Position numbers and translations under genes: made by a program. This document shows, piece after piece, positions 11,340-24,745 of a stretch of 64,000 nt of DNA (its first letter is position 1; the number at the start of each line of letters is the position of its first letter). The stretch is taken from assembly GCA_029783825.1 (NCBI GenBank), contig JAREIK010001328.1:1-64000 (forward strand), written 5' to 3'. Under the pieces are notes generated by a model. The model searched no databases. It had not been told where the DNA came from and saw nothing but the letters and a program-made list of their open reading frames with translations. This DNA comes from Sapria himalayana (lineage: Eukaryota > Streptophyta > Magnoliopsida > Malpighiales > Rafflesiaceae).

Positions 11340-13250
11340 ATAGATCTTGCTCAAACTCTAAATCCATAAATCATCATGACTATCATTTGTTTCATCATCA
11401 CTCTTGAACTCTCACTTGTCTTAATCTTCATATCCTGATAAACTGGGTCATTTTTTCATCTTCATCAATCAAAATAAAAAGTAAAAGGTATATCTAAAAC
11501 TTGATGATATTAACTTTGATATTATATTATGCTTGAACTTACTTTAATTTTTATATAAACCTTTAGCTCCTCTAGCTCTTACAACAACACCACAAGTTAA
11601 ATCATTACTCTCAAATGCTAAATTATCTTCCATAATATCTTCATCTTCTTTTTTTTCATCAATTATTTATTGTTATAATTTATTCTTCCAAAAAAATAAA
11701 ACCAATAATATGATGCTCATTGAATCTTTTTATCAAGGCTCAATTGTACTTAATGTACATCAAATCATTCGAGCATTAATATTCCAACTTATTTCTCATC
11801 TTGTTATAAATCTAAAAAAATCTGATTATTAGATTGAATATTATATTAAATAATATAATAAAGATATTAATTTTTCGTAATTATTTTAATAATTTACATT
11901 TTCAAAGATATTTTAATTTATTTCACAACCTTATACACTATATATTAGGTTTAGATGCCACATACAAATTTTTACAAACTATTAATATTAGATCCAAATA
12001 TACTTTATTATTCAATTATAATTAATATAAATAATTATCAACTACATATTTCATATATTTTAATAAAAAAATATATTAATTTAAAAATAGTAATAACTGA
12101 ATTAAAAAACTAACATAATTGTTAGACTTTTTGTTCGTATGGAAGAATCATAATCAAAAAGGTATTAAGAATGCATGTACAAGTCCAATTATGATATAAT
12201 TGTATCTTATTCACCTCTCTAGTTCATCAAATCTCAACATACATTTACATACATCTTCAAAGATTTTTGAATCTAGATTTACTACTATCCTTTTGTATCA
12301 TAATAAAACTCTGTGTACAAAAATTTAAAGCTGAATATAAGGCTGATGAAGCTAAATCACCTATTATGATTTTCATGATTTCCTTATACTTTTTTTTCAC
12401 TCTCATTAAAGCTTTTTGATAATTATTTTCTGCCTTTTGCATGAAAACATAAATGTAACTCATTGTAGGGCTTTTTTCACCAACCACCAAGCAGAGAGAT
12501 ATGTACAAGAGGGTTTGCCACCTTAAAACAAAATATTACAGTATTCTAAAAATGAGGCATAAAAATTATATTTTCTCTTTCCTCTTTTGTCAATTTATAA
12601 CTTCCTCAAGTTATTTTTTATTTATTAATACGAGATAAGGGGGTGAAGACCATTACAAACCACATCTTTGTAAGCCTCAACAACTAATTTTGCTCAATAA
12701 ATCATCTAAGCCTATTAAGATGTCTCACTTTATCATAAATACAACCACATATAAATATAACTCACTTTATTCTCTTCTTGATATATGATAGTTTTTCAAT
12801 ATCCTTCAACAATAAGTCAAGACAATATGCAGTACATAGTATCCATTACAAATATTGTCTTTTTATTTCAACAATCTACTTATATAAGTTAAAGTTAAAC
12901 ATTAATATAGAAATAATATATAATGTGTAATAACCTAAATAAAATAATAAAAAAAAACAAATTAAATTTTAAATATTACTATCACATATTTTAAGTATTA
13001 TCTATTATAACTTGAATAATATTATCTTTGTTAACTTTTTTTACTCAGCTATCAATAATTCAAATAATTTATCTCTCATCTTGATCTTAAAAAAATATCA
13101 ATAGGTTTTATAAACATGAATACATGATTTTTCTTCATAAATTCACCATGAAATTCACCAACATTCTTTCTTTCCTATCAGTTCATTCATTCGATATAAT
13201 TAAATATTCATTTTAATTCCATTATGTAAATGATTCTTCATCAAATTCAT
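11340..13250 (-). pseudogene. hAT-family transposase remnant (DUF659 plus dimerisation region)
   Basis: On the minus strand the blocks follow plant hAT transposases in order. TDRKERMLVNFMVN near 13180 and KMRDKLFELLIAE near 13085-13050 belong to the DUF659 core. WILCTAYCLDLLLKDIEKL near 12848-12795 is the equivalent of the usual PCAAHCIDLMLEDIGK. KSPTMSYIYVFMQKAENNYQ lies within the 83-codon open frame at 12257-12508. Near 11790-11700, KMRNKLEY, NDLMYIKYN and ALIKRFNEH match the C-terminal dimerisation region, followed by an acidic tail. Multiple stops and frameshifts disable it. I could not find its terminal repeats. Such proteins cut and reinsert hAT DNA transposons. Confidence 0.8.
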
Positions 13251-13253
13251 TAT

Positions 13254-13600
13254 AAGAATTAATTCTATTTTTAGACTAGTAACTCTCACATCATAAAAAT
13301 TAAATCTTTTATATCTCAAATAATATTGCCCATTTGCCTTTCAAGCATTGGTTAAGAACTAATATAGTTGACTATATTAAATGAATTACAATATTAAATT
13401 ACTATCTACTAAATAAAATATCAATTCTTTGTAAGAATTAATCTTTATTTAGACTAGCAACTCTCACATCATGAAAGTTAGATCTTTTATATTTCAAATC
13501 ATATTACCCGATTATCTCCAGCATTGGTTAAGAACTAATATAGTTCATTGTATTAAATGAATTGCAACATCATATAATCATCTATAAAATAAAATATCGG
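13254..13600. repeat. Two-copy direct repeat, about 179-bp period
   Basis: The segment starting at AAGAATTAATTCTATTTTTA (13254) recurs near 13433. Both copies contain ACTCTCACATCAT, then TCTTTTATAT and GCATTGGTTAAGAACTAA. Divergence is moderate. It borders the larger repeat family at 13690-16330. Confidence 0.7.
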
Positions 13601-13639
13601 CTCTTTCCTCAACCTCTTACTTGTAAATATTATTGAGAG

Positions 13640-16330
13640 TGATGCATTGTGGGGCCAGTGCATATGGCATGCACGAGGCATGCTTGAGCTCAAGGCATGC
13701 CTGTGGCACGCATGGCCGTTGGGTGCTAACATAGCCCAAATGCCCACTTTTCTCAACCAGACGTGTTGGGTAGGACATGGTCGAGTTGGCCACTACCTAT
13801 GCCCTCTCACCCTAGTTGGTTAGCTAATTGCTGACTATTGGGTGCTAACACTGGCTGACTAGCAAATAGCCAGTGCCCAGTGGCCTATGGTCATAGCTAG
13901 TGCCCAGTGGCCTATGGTCATAGCCACTGGATTGTACTAGCTAGGACAACCCGTCAACCAATGCCTAGTGACCATTAGGCATCAAGCAAGGGGCCATGGG
14001 CACTAACTTTGTCATATAGAGTTTGTTTTTAAAATTGAAATTTAATTTTTAAAAATTAATTATTAAATATAAATTGTATTGCATTGTAAATGAAAATGAA
14101 TAAAAATCAACTCAATAAAAGACACATCTATTTCATGATTTTGATTTCATCATAATATCACAAATAATAATAAATTTAAAAACTAAGTAAAAAGCACGAC
14201 AATCAACAATAGTCAACAATGGTAACATGTGAGTCTTAAGGCATGTCTGAGGCACACATGGACATTGGGTGCTAACACGGCACAAAAGCCCACTTTTCTC
14301 AGCCAGGCATGTTGGGTAGGATAGGATCGGGTTGGCCACTACCTATGCCCCCTCACCCTAGTTGGTTGGTTGGTCGGTCCTTGCCTGTTGGGTGCTAACA
14401 TTGGCTGACTAGTAGCCAGCCAATTCTCAGTGGCCTATGGCCAAAACCATTTGATTGTACTAGCTAGTGTCTTAAGGTGTGCCCAAGGCACACATGGCCG
14501 TTGGGTGCTAAAATTGCCCAAAGGCCCACTTTTCCCAGCCAAACGTGTTTGGTAGGACAAGGTCAGGTTGGCAACAACCTATGCCACCTCACCTTGGTTG
14601 GTTGGATGGTTCCTTGTACTAACACTGGCTGACTAGCAGCTAGCCAATGCCTAATGACCTATGGACACAGTCACTGAATTATACTGGCTAGGCCAACCCA
14701 TCAACTAGTGCCTAGTGGCCACTAGGTGGTAGGCTAGGGGCCATAGACACTAACTTTATCATATAAAGTTTTTTTTTAAATATAATTTTAATTTTTAACA
14801 ATTTAAATATTAAAAATAAACTATATTATATTGTTAATAAAAATGAATAAGTGGCAACTCAAAAAAATATATATCTATTTCGTGATTTTGATTTTGATTT
14901 TATCACAATATCATAGATAATAATAAATTAAAAAATTAAGTAAAAAACACAATAATCAACAATAGTCAACAATAATAACATGTGAGTCTTATAATATCCA
15001 AGATAAGCTTGTATGGTTCAGATTGTCACATCACAAGTTTTTGTCAAAATCTCGATACCCTCGATGTCATGTGAGTCATCATTCACTAGTAATTTTTTCA
15101 CTTGATCCTAAAGACTAATTAATGAATCCTCACACTCTTTTAAGCATGAGAATATTATTATGATATATGGTCACAATATCAAACTTTTATCAGAAATAAT
15201 ATAAATAATCACAAAAAAAAAATAAACTTAATAATATGAAAGATACCAAAAAGATTAGTAAATCACATATAATCTTAGATAATATGAGATAAATGAATTT
15301 GTATGATTTTTAGTAATTTTATGAAGAAAGGAGAGAGATAATGCATATCTTCGGGTTTTATTTTTATGGTGGGAGGGGGACGACATTTAAAGTGATTGCC
15401 TCTCATAAGGAGCACTTGTAGTAAATCGTGCATTTTTGTCTTTCACAAATGGGCATGCCTCCCCCCAAGCGAGGCACTATGGCAAGGGCATCGTGGTGCC
15501 TGCACTTATTGAGTGCATAAGGCACACTTGCTCTTAAGGCATGACTAAGGAGCGCCTGGCTACTAGGTGCTAACATGGCACAAAGGACCATTTTTCTCAT
15601 CCTGGTGTGTTGGGTTGGCCACTACCCTTGCCCCCTCACTCTAGCTAGTTGGCTGGTTCTTGGCTACTAGATGCTAACACTAGCTTATTGGTAGCTATCC
15701 ATTGCCCAATGGCCTGTGGCCACTGCCACTAAACTGTATTGGCCACGCCAACCTATCAGCCAATGCCTAGCAGCCACTAGGCATTAGGTGGGAAGTCGTA
15801 GGCATTAACTTTGTCATATAATGTTAGTTTTTAAAATAGAATTTTAATTTTTAAAATAAAAATAAATAAAAATCATAACTCGATAAAAAATATATCTATT
15901 TCATGATTTTGATTTCATCATGATATCACAAATAATAATAAATTAGAAAACTAAGTAAAAATCATGACAATCAATAGTAATTAGCAATAATAAATGTCAG
16001 TCTTCTAATATCCACAATAAATTTGTATGGTTCATACCGTCACATCTCAAACTTATAGTCAAACCTCGATATCGTTGATGTCGTGTTATTTATCATTCAC
16101 TAGCAATTATTTCACTTAATCCTAAAAACTTATTTCTGGATCCTCTCAGTCTTTTAAGCATAAGAATACTTTTATCATGTATGGTCACAATACCAGTCTC
16201 TTATCTAAAATAATATTCATAATCTCAGAATATATAGGATCCGATATTATGTTATATATCAGATGAGTTAGTAGATCAGATATAATCTTAGATAATATGA
16301 GATTTATGAATTTATATTATTATCACTAAT
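13640..16330. repeat. Local family of imperfect direct repeats, up to about 1 kb per unit
   Basis: A GC-richer block with GTTGGGTGCTAACA, CCCACTTTTCTC and GTGTTGGGTAGGA words begins near 13694, 14240, 14476 and 15538. It is followed by a GTGCCTAGTGGCCACTAGG-like block and ACTAACTTTGTCATATA. An AT-rich block with TTTCATGATTTTGATTTCAT recurs near 14131, 14876 and 15899, and a block around TTTTAAGCATGAGAATA recurs near 15140 and 16152. Spacings are 236 bp to about 1,060 bp, so units have been partly duplicated or deleted. No coding motif is visible. Possibly duplicated LTR or satellite-like DNA. Confidence 0.75.
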
Positions 16331-18539
16331 TTAATATATCTAAATTCTTAATATAATCATATGATAAAATAGAGTAATAAGTAATATCTAAGTACCGAGA
16401 TAGCTCTCTCTCTTATTCGGAAAACCATCACATCATTTACCTCTAGCTAACAGAATGAAAAAATTATTGTATTCAAATAATTTGTTTATATCTATACTCA
16501 AAAACTAACTAAAAGACTCACTAAAACTATAATACTTAGTGTCATAATATTTAAACATATTATCTAATTATTCATGAATCCTACAATATGTTTATTCTAT
16601 TTTATTCATGCATGTTAATACATATTTTAATATGTTTTATAGCTCTTCCATCTTAACCTTATTATCCATAGATGCAATCAAATAATAAAAAGTAAACATT
16701 CATAAAGTATATCTTCTATATTTGTTAAATGTATAACTAATATTACATATACACTTAAATACAATACATATAAAAGTGTACATAAGTTAAGACATATTTA
16801 TCATATCATAAAAATCTTTAAGAATTTCAAAAACTAAATTTTTATCTTATAATCTAAATTATTAATAATAATTTTACAAATTTGACTATTGACATAGTTG
16901 AATATCAAGTGTTAATAGGCAACACTTGAATTCAACATGAACTATGTATAATACAAATGGAGTCTAACATTCATTTGAAATTTTTCATTTTAAAGCCTAC
17001 TTACAAACATAACATGTAAAAATCTTATTGCCTGCTAGGTATCTTAATATATTTAACTTTTAGTGAATTTTTTATATTTTTAAATATGAATAAAATAATT
17101 TTTATTCATACTTGCACTATTAGATTAATTATATGATACATATACCTAACATAAAAAATATCATCTAATGATACATCTCTAATAATTCTCACAAACGTAT
17201 TAATCACAACACTTATATTTGAAACATTACCAAATATAATACTAAAAATTTTATTTTGAATATCATATTCTCTAATGATCTTTGAAAAACACTCATATAT
17301 AGAGAGTCATACAGAGGATAAACAATCTCATGAAATTATAACTTTTTTATTTAATTTTCTACTTAAAATCAATATAGGGGGTGATAACTTATGTGAATAC
17401 ATCATCACAACTAATCTAAATGTCGAAAGTCACAAAAATCACTTCATTGCTTTTTAAGGTCATTAATTACTAATTATTATGTTATTCCTACTAATTTACC
17501 TAGAAATTCTATGATAAAAAAATTAAAAGTAAGTTTGCATAATATGAATTTTATCAAGTCTCTCCTTCCAAACTCATTGTCATAAATGAAGTCAATAAAC
17601 CTTAAGTTGATACAACTTCAAAATTTCACCACGCAATTAAGTTTGTCTAAGATCTAATGCACCATATTTTTTAGTATATTAATTGGCATATCTCTTATAG
17701 TGGTCAATGCCACCAACAGCTCGTCCCACATATATATATCTTTCATAATATATATACTTTATATCGAATCTTCTTAGATATCTTTAAAATTTTATTTTAA
17801 ATTATGTTAAAATGTGTGTATACTACTAAAGTTTGCTTATTTTTAAGTTTTTTAGTCACATGACTCAATGTCATAAAAGAAAACTTAGTTTTGACCTCAA
17901 ATATTTTTATCAAGTTACAACAATTATTTATATATAAGTCTAATTCATTTTTATAATATTTATTATTTGTTATTTTTTAATTTAAGAGACTAAAGCATGA
18001 GAAAAAGAATAGTATTTTTTTAATATTTTACTTTTTTTGTTAATTTAATTACTTATATAAAAATTATTAAATAAAATACATGCAATGTAATAAGTATCTT
18101 TATTTTATGTGAGAAGCATGTATTTTTTACATCTCCATCATATTCTCATGCTTTGAAGTCATAGCTCATCATATAAATAACTCCGCCATTCAGGTAAATT
18201 AAAATTATAATTAAAAAAAATTATGGGCACAAACATGATACTATGATGCTTTTATAATTTAAAAGAAGAGCCAGAAGAAGAGGGGAGAGAAGATGTAATT
18301 ACAAATAAATTATGAAAAATAAAATATATCAAAATATTATTTATAGATAAAATAACATTATATCTATAAATAATATTTTATCCATTTAATAACCATATAT
18401 CAAAATTTTCCCATTAGACCATTGGATTCGGATGTAATCCAATAGATAAAATAATTATAATTTTTTTTATTTTGGCCAACAGCACAGCAACAAGTGTTTT
18501 CCAATCAGGAAATAGCAACCATTTTAAAATGGATGCATT
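16331..18539. other. AT-rich sequence, unassigned
   Basis: The longest open frame (17275-17457, plus) shows no motif I recognise. The segment 17450-17730 is slightly more complex and could be part of an old retroelement, but no diagnostic residue pattern was seen. Confidence 0.35.
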
Positions 18540-18765
18540 TTTTAGATGTGGTCATGCCACATTTCATGTCAAAGTGCCTGCCTCATGGGCCATACCTGAT
18601 ACAACATGAGGCTCGTGTGTTCCCATAGGAGTAGTGCCATAGGTTAGCACAAGTGAGGCCCAGACATTATGTTGAACCATTCTATGACAAACCTGATATG
18701 TCTAAATTGTGTCATGTCATGGGTTCGTGCTCAAGCCACCCATCACACTTGACACCCCTAATTTT
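18540..18765. repeat. Possible decayed hAT-type MITE
   Basis: This GC-richer segment ends CTTGACACCCCTAA, similar to the TTGACACCTCTA end of the MITE at 1003-1532, and contains GGGCCATACCTGATA and GAGGCTCGTG words. A matching left end and an 8-bp target duplication were not found, so the call is tentative. Confidence 0.35.
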
Positions 18766-19640
18766 ATTGTATAAGATTGCATAAAGTACCTAATCAACTC
18801 AAACAAGCGTATAGGGTACAAAATATTAGTAAGCTTTTGTAGCAGATATGTCTCATATTCTATAATCAAAATATCCTTAAGAAAATAATAAAGTATTCTC
18901 AATTTAACTAGTGATAAATACTCAAGCTGGGAATGCATAAGTAATAAATTCAAAATACTCATATATACAAAGAGAGATCTTATTGTTAAAGAAAGAATAT
19001 ATAATTCAACCTACTTAATCTCAAATAGAATCTTCCTCAGAGTCTGCCAATTATTCAAATAAATAATAATAGAAATAATAATAAAGCTATGATTTAATTA
19101 TCTAAAAAGATAATTCACATAAAATAAACTAATAGGACAATCAAAAATAAATATGATACAAACAAGTAATAAAGATTAAAGCTGAATAATCACATAATCA
19201 ATAACTTTTAATTATTTTTCAATTGGTAATCATAATATTTTCAAAATAAGAAAAGAATATAAAAAATAAAATATAATTACCAATGATATAAATATTTACT
19301 ATTGTGTTGATAATCAATAAATATGAAATGAGAGTATAAATAAACTAATCATTGATACTTATAAGAAAAGAATAATTTATTATAATCTTAGAGAAAAATT
19401 TTGTATACTCGTTCTTAGTAAGTGTTGTGATGAATTGACTATGTGAAGACCCCTAGATAGCTCTGACTAACAGTCTATCTCTCTCACTACTACATAATAC
19501 TATCGATCTATTCTCTAAAAATAATATATAATAATTATTTTAATGTGACTAATCCTCCAATAATGGATTCACTGAACTAAGACCTTCTTCTATCTACCTC
19601 TACTGTGATAATCTAGACAATATCACAAAATTGTGATTTC
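18766..19640. other. AT-rich sequence, no supported feature
   Basis: The 81-codon minus-strand frame at 18717-18962 has no recognisable domain, and the rest has no open frame of note. Confidence 0.35.
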
Positions 19641-20060
19641 TCAAAAAAATACAAAAGTAACTATACTTAATTCTTTTCACCTTTTTTATAGAACAACAAA
19701 AACACTAATTAGGATTTCTGCTGAAAATTACCATTTTCCATTACCACTCACCACCATATGTTGTTGTGCACCATTTGTGTTTTTTGATAAAAACCCATTG
19801 CACATTGCATGCCTCCACCATGCATTATGGCTCTATCATGCATTATGCCTCCACTACCACTTGTCTAGCATTGTGTGCCCCTTGTCATTCATTGTACACA
19901 CCTCTTGTCACACACTGTGCATGACTCCTACCCTTATGCATTATGCCTCTATGTGCATTTTTTTTGTTAGAGATAAGTGTAAGTGCCCTTCTATAATTTG
20001 TAATCCCTAAATCACATATATATCTGTCTCTAATACCATGTTGATGATTAAAATGTGGAA
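19641..20060 (-). other. Possible LTR-retrotransposon leader with primer-binding site
   Basis: Read on the minus strand, 20050-20020 is ATCAACATGGTATTAGAGAC. This resembles the ..CA/spacer/TGGTATCAGAGC junction of Ty1/copia LTRs, where the sequence pairs with initiator tRNA-Met. The leader beyond it (19990-19800) has repeated GCATAATGCAT words. The element would run leftward on the minus strand, the same orientation as the copia remnant at 9080-10720, but I cannot show they belong together, and no LTR pair was found. Confidence 0.4.
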
Positions 20061-20820
20061 AAATCAATTAAGCATTCAATATCAAGTATGTCATGCATAT
20101 CATTGGGTTGGGTGATCCCATCAAATAACATGAAATAAAAAGAAAAAAGGTAAATAAATCACAACAGAACTCAACCCCCAGTTATGCATCCATTTAACTC
20201 CAAACGAAAAATTAAACATTTAAGGTGAAGATTTTGTTGATTATCTAACCTTCAACTAAATCGTATCGACTGTCTTTCATAAAACACTTGGAGCACAAAT
20301 ATGTAGCGAAAATTCACTTTTGTTATCGAATATAAAGAGTAAAACTATAGTGAGTCAAAATGCACAAATTAGTTTTCAGAGTAAACCAGTGTAAGTCAAG
20401 GTGTTCAAATTAGGTTACACCCTGCTTTACTTTAGCCATATATGACGACGTTGAGGTGAGCTTTGCACCCAAAATTACTTCATCCAAATGTCACGTTCAG
20501 GTTCAGGTGAGCTTTGAACCCAACATGACTACGCCATGCTGAGGTTCGGGTGAGTTTAAACCTAGATTTGAAAATAATAAAAAAATACGACATTACTTTT
20601 TTATACCCAACTTGAAAATATTTACAAAAGAAAAATGCATGACTTTAGAAATTTAAAAAAATAAAACCAAATAAATATATATTTACATATAAATGCATTT
20701 AAAATGTCAAACATGAAAATTCCGCAGCATGTATAGTAATTTTCAAATTCAATTATATATTTAGATTAAATATATAAGCCTGTACAATAATTTTAAAATT
20801 CAAAAATATAGATATATTAT
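20061..20820. repeat. Unassigned DNA with a three-copy imperfect repeat
   Basis: Three related phrases, GTTGAGGTGAGCTTTGCACC (about 20450), GGTTCAGGTGAGCTTTGAACC-like (about 20500) and GAGGTTCGGGTGAGTTTAAA (about 20541), follow each other at roughly 45-50 bp. Nothing else is recognised. Confidence 0.5.
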
Positions 20821-20834
20821 ATGTATAAATAAAT

Positions 20835-20836
20835 AA

Positions 20837-20893
<57 letters not shown>

Positions 20894-21013
20894 TTAATGT
20901 ACAAAAGTTTTCTAAAACACACACACACACACACACATATTTATATAATTATATCCATAAATATTTTTGAAAACTTATATATATAAATCTACATATATAA
21001 ATATTATCAAAAA

Positions 21014-21050
<37 letters not shown>
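20835..21050. repeat. TA and CA microsatellites
   Basis: A (TA)n run at about 20841-20889, a (CA)n run at about 20916-20938 and a second (TA)n run at about 21017-21050. Confidence 0.9.
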
Positions 21051-21053
<3 letters not shown>

Positions 21054-21229
21054 ATTTTGGAAAGGTATGTCATGGTCTATATATGAAATTAACTCTAACC
21101 CAAATATCTAAAAAAAATTCCTAGCTAAATGCATATATTTTGAAAAAAAAATATTTAAAGAATTATCGATTCTAAAAGTATATAAACTAATAAAGAAAAT
21201 AAATTCAGATAATTATTTAGTCATGGATT

Positions 21230-22325
21230 TAAATTAGCTGGGGAAAATCCATCGCTAATAATTATCCTGGGAAATTTCATCACTAAATTCTCCGCTTTTC
21301 TTTGGGCAGAAATTACGAAATTCTGTGGCTTATTATGTTGGGATATAATTAGCTAGGAAAAATTCGTCACTAATAATTTGCTTGGAAAATTCCGTCGCTA
21401 AATCAATCGCAAAATTAAAAAATTTATTTTCTAGAGAAATTCCGTCACTAAATTCGTCACTAATTTATGGAGTTTATTAGCTGGAGATATTTGCTTGCTA
21501 AATCCATAGTTAAAATAAGGATTTTATTAGCTAGTGAAAATCCATCGCTAAATTCGCAGCTAAATCAAGAATTTTATTAGCAAAGGAAAATCCATCGCTA
21601 AATCAAAGATTTTATTAGCAAAGAAAAATTCGTCGCTAAATCAAGAAATTTATTAGTAAGGGAAAATCTATCACTAAATCAAAAAATAAAATTAGCAAGG
21701 GAAAATCCATCTCTAAATCATTGATTTTATTAGGAAGGGAAAATCCATCGATAATTACATCGCTAAATCATGAATTTTATTAGCAAGGAAAAATCTATCA
21801 CTAAATCCATCACAAAATTATGGATTTAATTAGCAAGGGAAATTTTATCACTAAATCCATTGCTAAATCATGGATTATATTAGTGAGAGAAAATCAGTCG
21901 ATAAATCCGTTGTTAAAAATTAGCTAGAAAAAATCCATCACTAATTTCGTCACTAATTTCATGCTTTTATTAGTGAGGGATATTCCATCGCAATATCTGT
22001 CGATAAATTCCCCATTTATTTGAGTAGAATTTATGAAAATTTTTCATCGCTAAATCCGTCGTTAAAATTCCCGCTTTTTTGAGTGGATTTTACGAAAATT
22101 TTCCTTCGTTAATCTATTGCTAAATCCGTCGCTAAATCCCCCGCTTTTTTTGAGCAAAATTTTCGAACAATTTTCTCTCGCTAATGCATCGCTAATTCGT
22201 TGCTATTTTCTTTCCAAAAAAAAGATCATAAATCCCTTGCTATTCCCTAGCTAATCCCTTATAATTTAGCTAGGGATTGATCACTTGCTAAAATTCCCTA
22301 GCTAAATTGATATTTTATTGTAGTG
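21230..22325. mobile_element. Orphan CACTA-type end with subterminal motif array
   Basis: Roughly 1.1 kb of degenerate tandem motifs, such as GAAAATCCATCGCTAAATCA with TTTTATTAGCAAGG, spaced about 35-50 bp apart. It closes with TATTTTATTGTAGTG at 22311-22325, whose complement begins CACTACAATAAAATA. Subterminal arrays of short motifs next to a CACTA terminus are typical of En/Spm elements, where they bind a TNPA-like protein. The flank reads AAA, as at the other two termini here. The matching CACTA end to the left was not found, so the element is truncated or its other end has decayed. Confidence 0.7.
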
Positions 22326-22619
22326 AAATAGTTGAGATATTTAATTAATAAAATGATGATATATCATATTATTGTTAACTCATAACATAATATGTGATAG
22401 CCATAGAGACAAATCTAGAATGCTACTTTCTAGAGCATAATAGTGATTTAGTGGGCAAATTATATGATGAACATCATGTTGGACTAATTGTATGGTGATT
22501 AACCTCTGATAGATAAACAAACATAAGTCACTGCTTTGAGAGATAGCCAAATGTTAAAAGTCCTGCATTGATTAAAAGCTAGGATGATCTTGAGGATGAT
22601 CAATAACTATATGTTTAAC
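22326..22619. other. Short unassigned segment between CACTA sequences
   Basis: About 290 bp of mixed-composition DNA between the orphan CACTA end and the TAACTATA tract. If CACTA element 1 inserted into a copia element, the copia's upstream half might be expected on this side, but I see no copia motif. Confidence 0.3.
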
Positions 22620-23553
22620 TATATATCTATAATTAATTATAAATATTTGTATAATTATATAAATCTCTTTATAACTATATTTTTTATATTTGTAACTATG
22701 TAAACTAATTTTATAACTATTTCCACAACTATATATAACTATTTTTATAACTTAATTATAATTCTTAACTATATGTATAATTCTATATAACTATATTTCT
22801 AACAAAATATACTATATGTTTAATAATATATAACAATATTTAATTGTATTTTACTATATAAATATTTGTATAACCATGTAATACTCTATATAATTAAATA
22901 TAATTATATTTGTAACTATGTATATTGATATGTATTCATATAATTAATCTATTTATTTGTTTATAACCTTTTATACATTTTTATATAACTACTTATAACT
23001 ACTTGTATGAATATATCTATATATAACTATATGTTTAACTATATATAACTCTATTTTTAACTATATATACTATAGGTATAAGAACATATAACTATAAATA
23101 ATTGTCTTTGACTATATGTATAACTATAAAAACATTATACATAAATATATTAAAATTTATAATTAACAACATATATTTACTAAATATTTTTATATATTAG
23201 TATAAAAAATGTATTTTAGTATATCTATACCTATACATAACTATATGTATAAATATAATATATTATAAGAAAAAATATATATACATACATGTATAAATAT
23301 AAGTTAAACTATATGTGTATTTATATGTATAACTACATGTAACTATATTTATAATTACATGTATAACAACATACAACATTATATTTAATTATGTGTATAC
23401 CTATATATAAATATTTGTAAAACTATATAAAACTTTATATAATTAAATATAACTATATTTTTAACTATTTATACATGTATACATATATGTAAATCTATAT
23501 ATTTGTTTATAACTATGTATATATTTATGTAAAACTAAATATAACTACTCGTA

Positions 23554-23626
<73 letters not shown>

Positions 23627-24245
23627 AAATGTTTAACGATATATAATTTTTTATAACTATATATATTATATGTATAATAACAATTAACTATAAATAATTC
23701 TATCTTACTATATGTATAACTATAAAAAATTTATACATAACTATATTTAAATATATATTAAATATATTTAAATATATATTAAATATATATTTAATATACA
23801 TTTTTATATATTAGTATAAAAAATGTATTTTAGAATATCTATACCTATACATAACTATATGTATAAATATATGAAATTATATGAAAAAATATATATATAT
23901 ACATACAAGTATAAATATAAGATTAACTATACGAGTAACTACATGCATAACCACATGTAACTATATTTATAATTTTATATATAAAAACATACAACATAAA
24001 GTTTAACTATATGTGTATAACTATATATAAATATTTGTATAACTATAAAAAACTCTATATAAATAAATATAACTTTATTTTTAATTATGTATACATATAT
24101 GTATAAATATATGTAAATCTATATAATTAATTATAACTATACATTTATGCATAACTACTTATAACTACTTGTATGCATGTATCTATATATAACTATATGT
24201 TTGACTATATATAATTATTTATAACTACATATACTATGTGTATAC
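22620..24245. repeat. Degenerate TAACTATA-type minisatellite of CACTA element 1
   Basis: About 1.6 kb of irregular repeats of ATAACTATATGTATAACTAT-like words. It includes a pure (TA)n run at 23558-23624 and a long imperfect internal duplication (22960-23440 resembles 23480-24010). The last 300 bp (about 23960-24245) match the reverse complement of 61385-61660 in CACTA element 2, so the tract is part of the transposon's 5' region. Confidence 0.8.
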
Positions 24246-24533
24246 AAACATATAATTATTAATGGGATAATACTAATTTGTTCCACTAACTTGATTAAAT
24301 GGCAAAAGATATATAATAAATAATATGTAAGCACATAGCATGAGAGTGTCCATTGGTCAGGCTCATATATGGTATAATACAATTAAGGTACACTTACCTA
24401 ATCCTAGCCCTCAGGCCTCAGACTCATATATGAACTTATGTATGACAAATGATATAATATCTGATAGTTTTGTATAGAAGAAAATTTGTTTTTCTTTTAT
24501 GTAATTCCTCATTCTAACACTGAATTCTTTGTT

Positions 24534-24702
24534 TGTCTCTCTCTCCCTCTCTAATTCTTTCTGTGTCATTTTCTTCCTCTTTTTCTTTCTGTGTAACTCT
24601 CTCTCTCTTGTTATTTTTTTTCTCGCTCTTCTTTCTTACCTGTTATCTCTCTCTCTCTCTCTCTCTCTCTCCCTCTCTCTCCCTCCCTCTCCCTCTCTCT
24701 CT

Positions 24703-24745
<43 letters not shown>

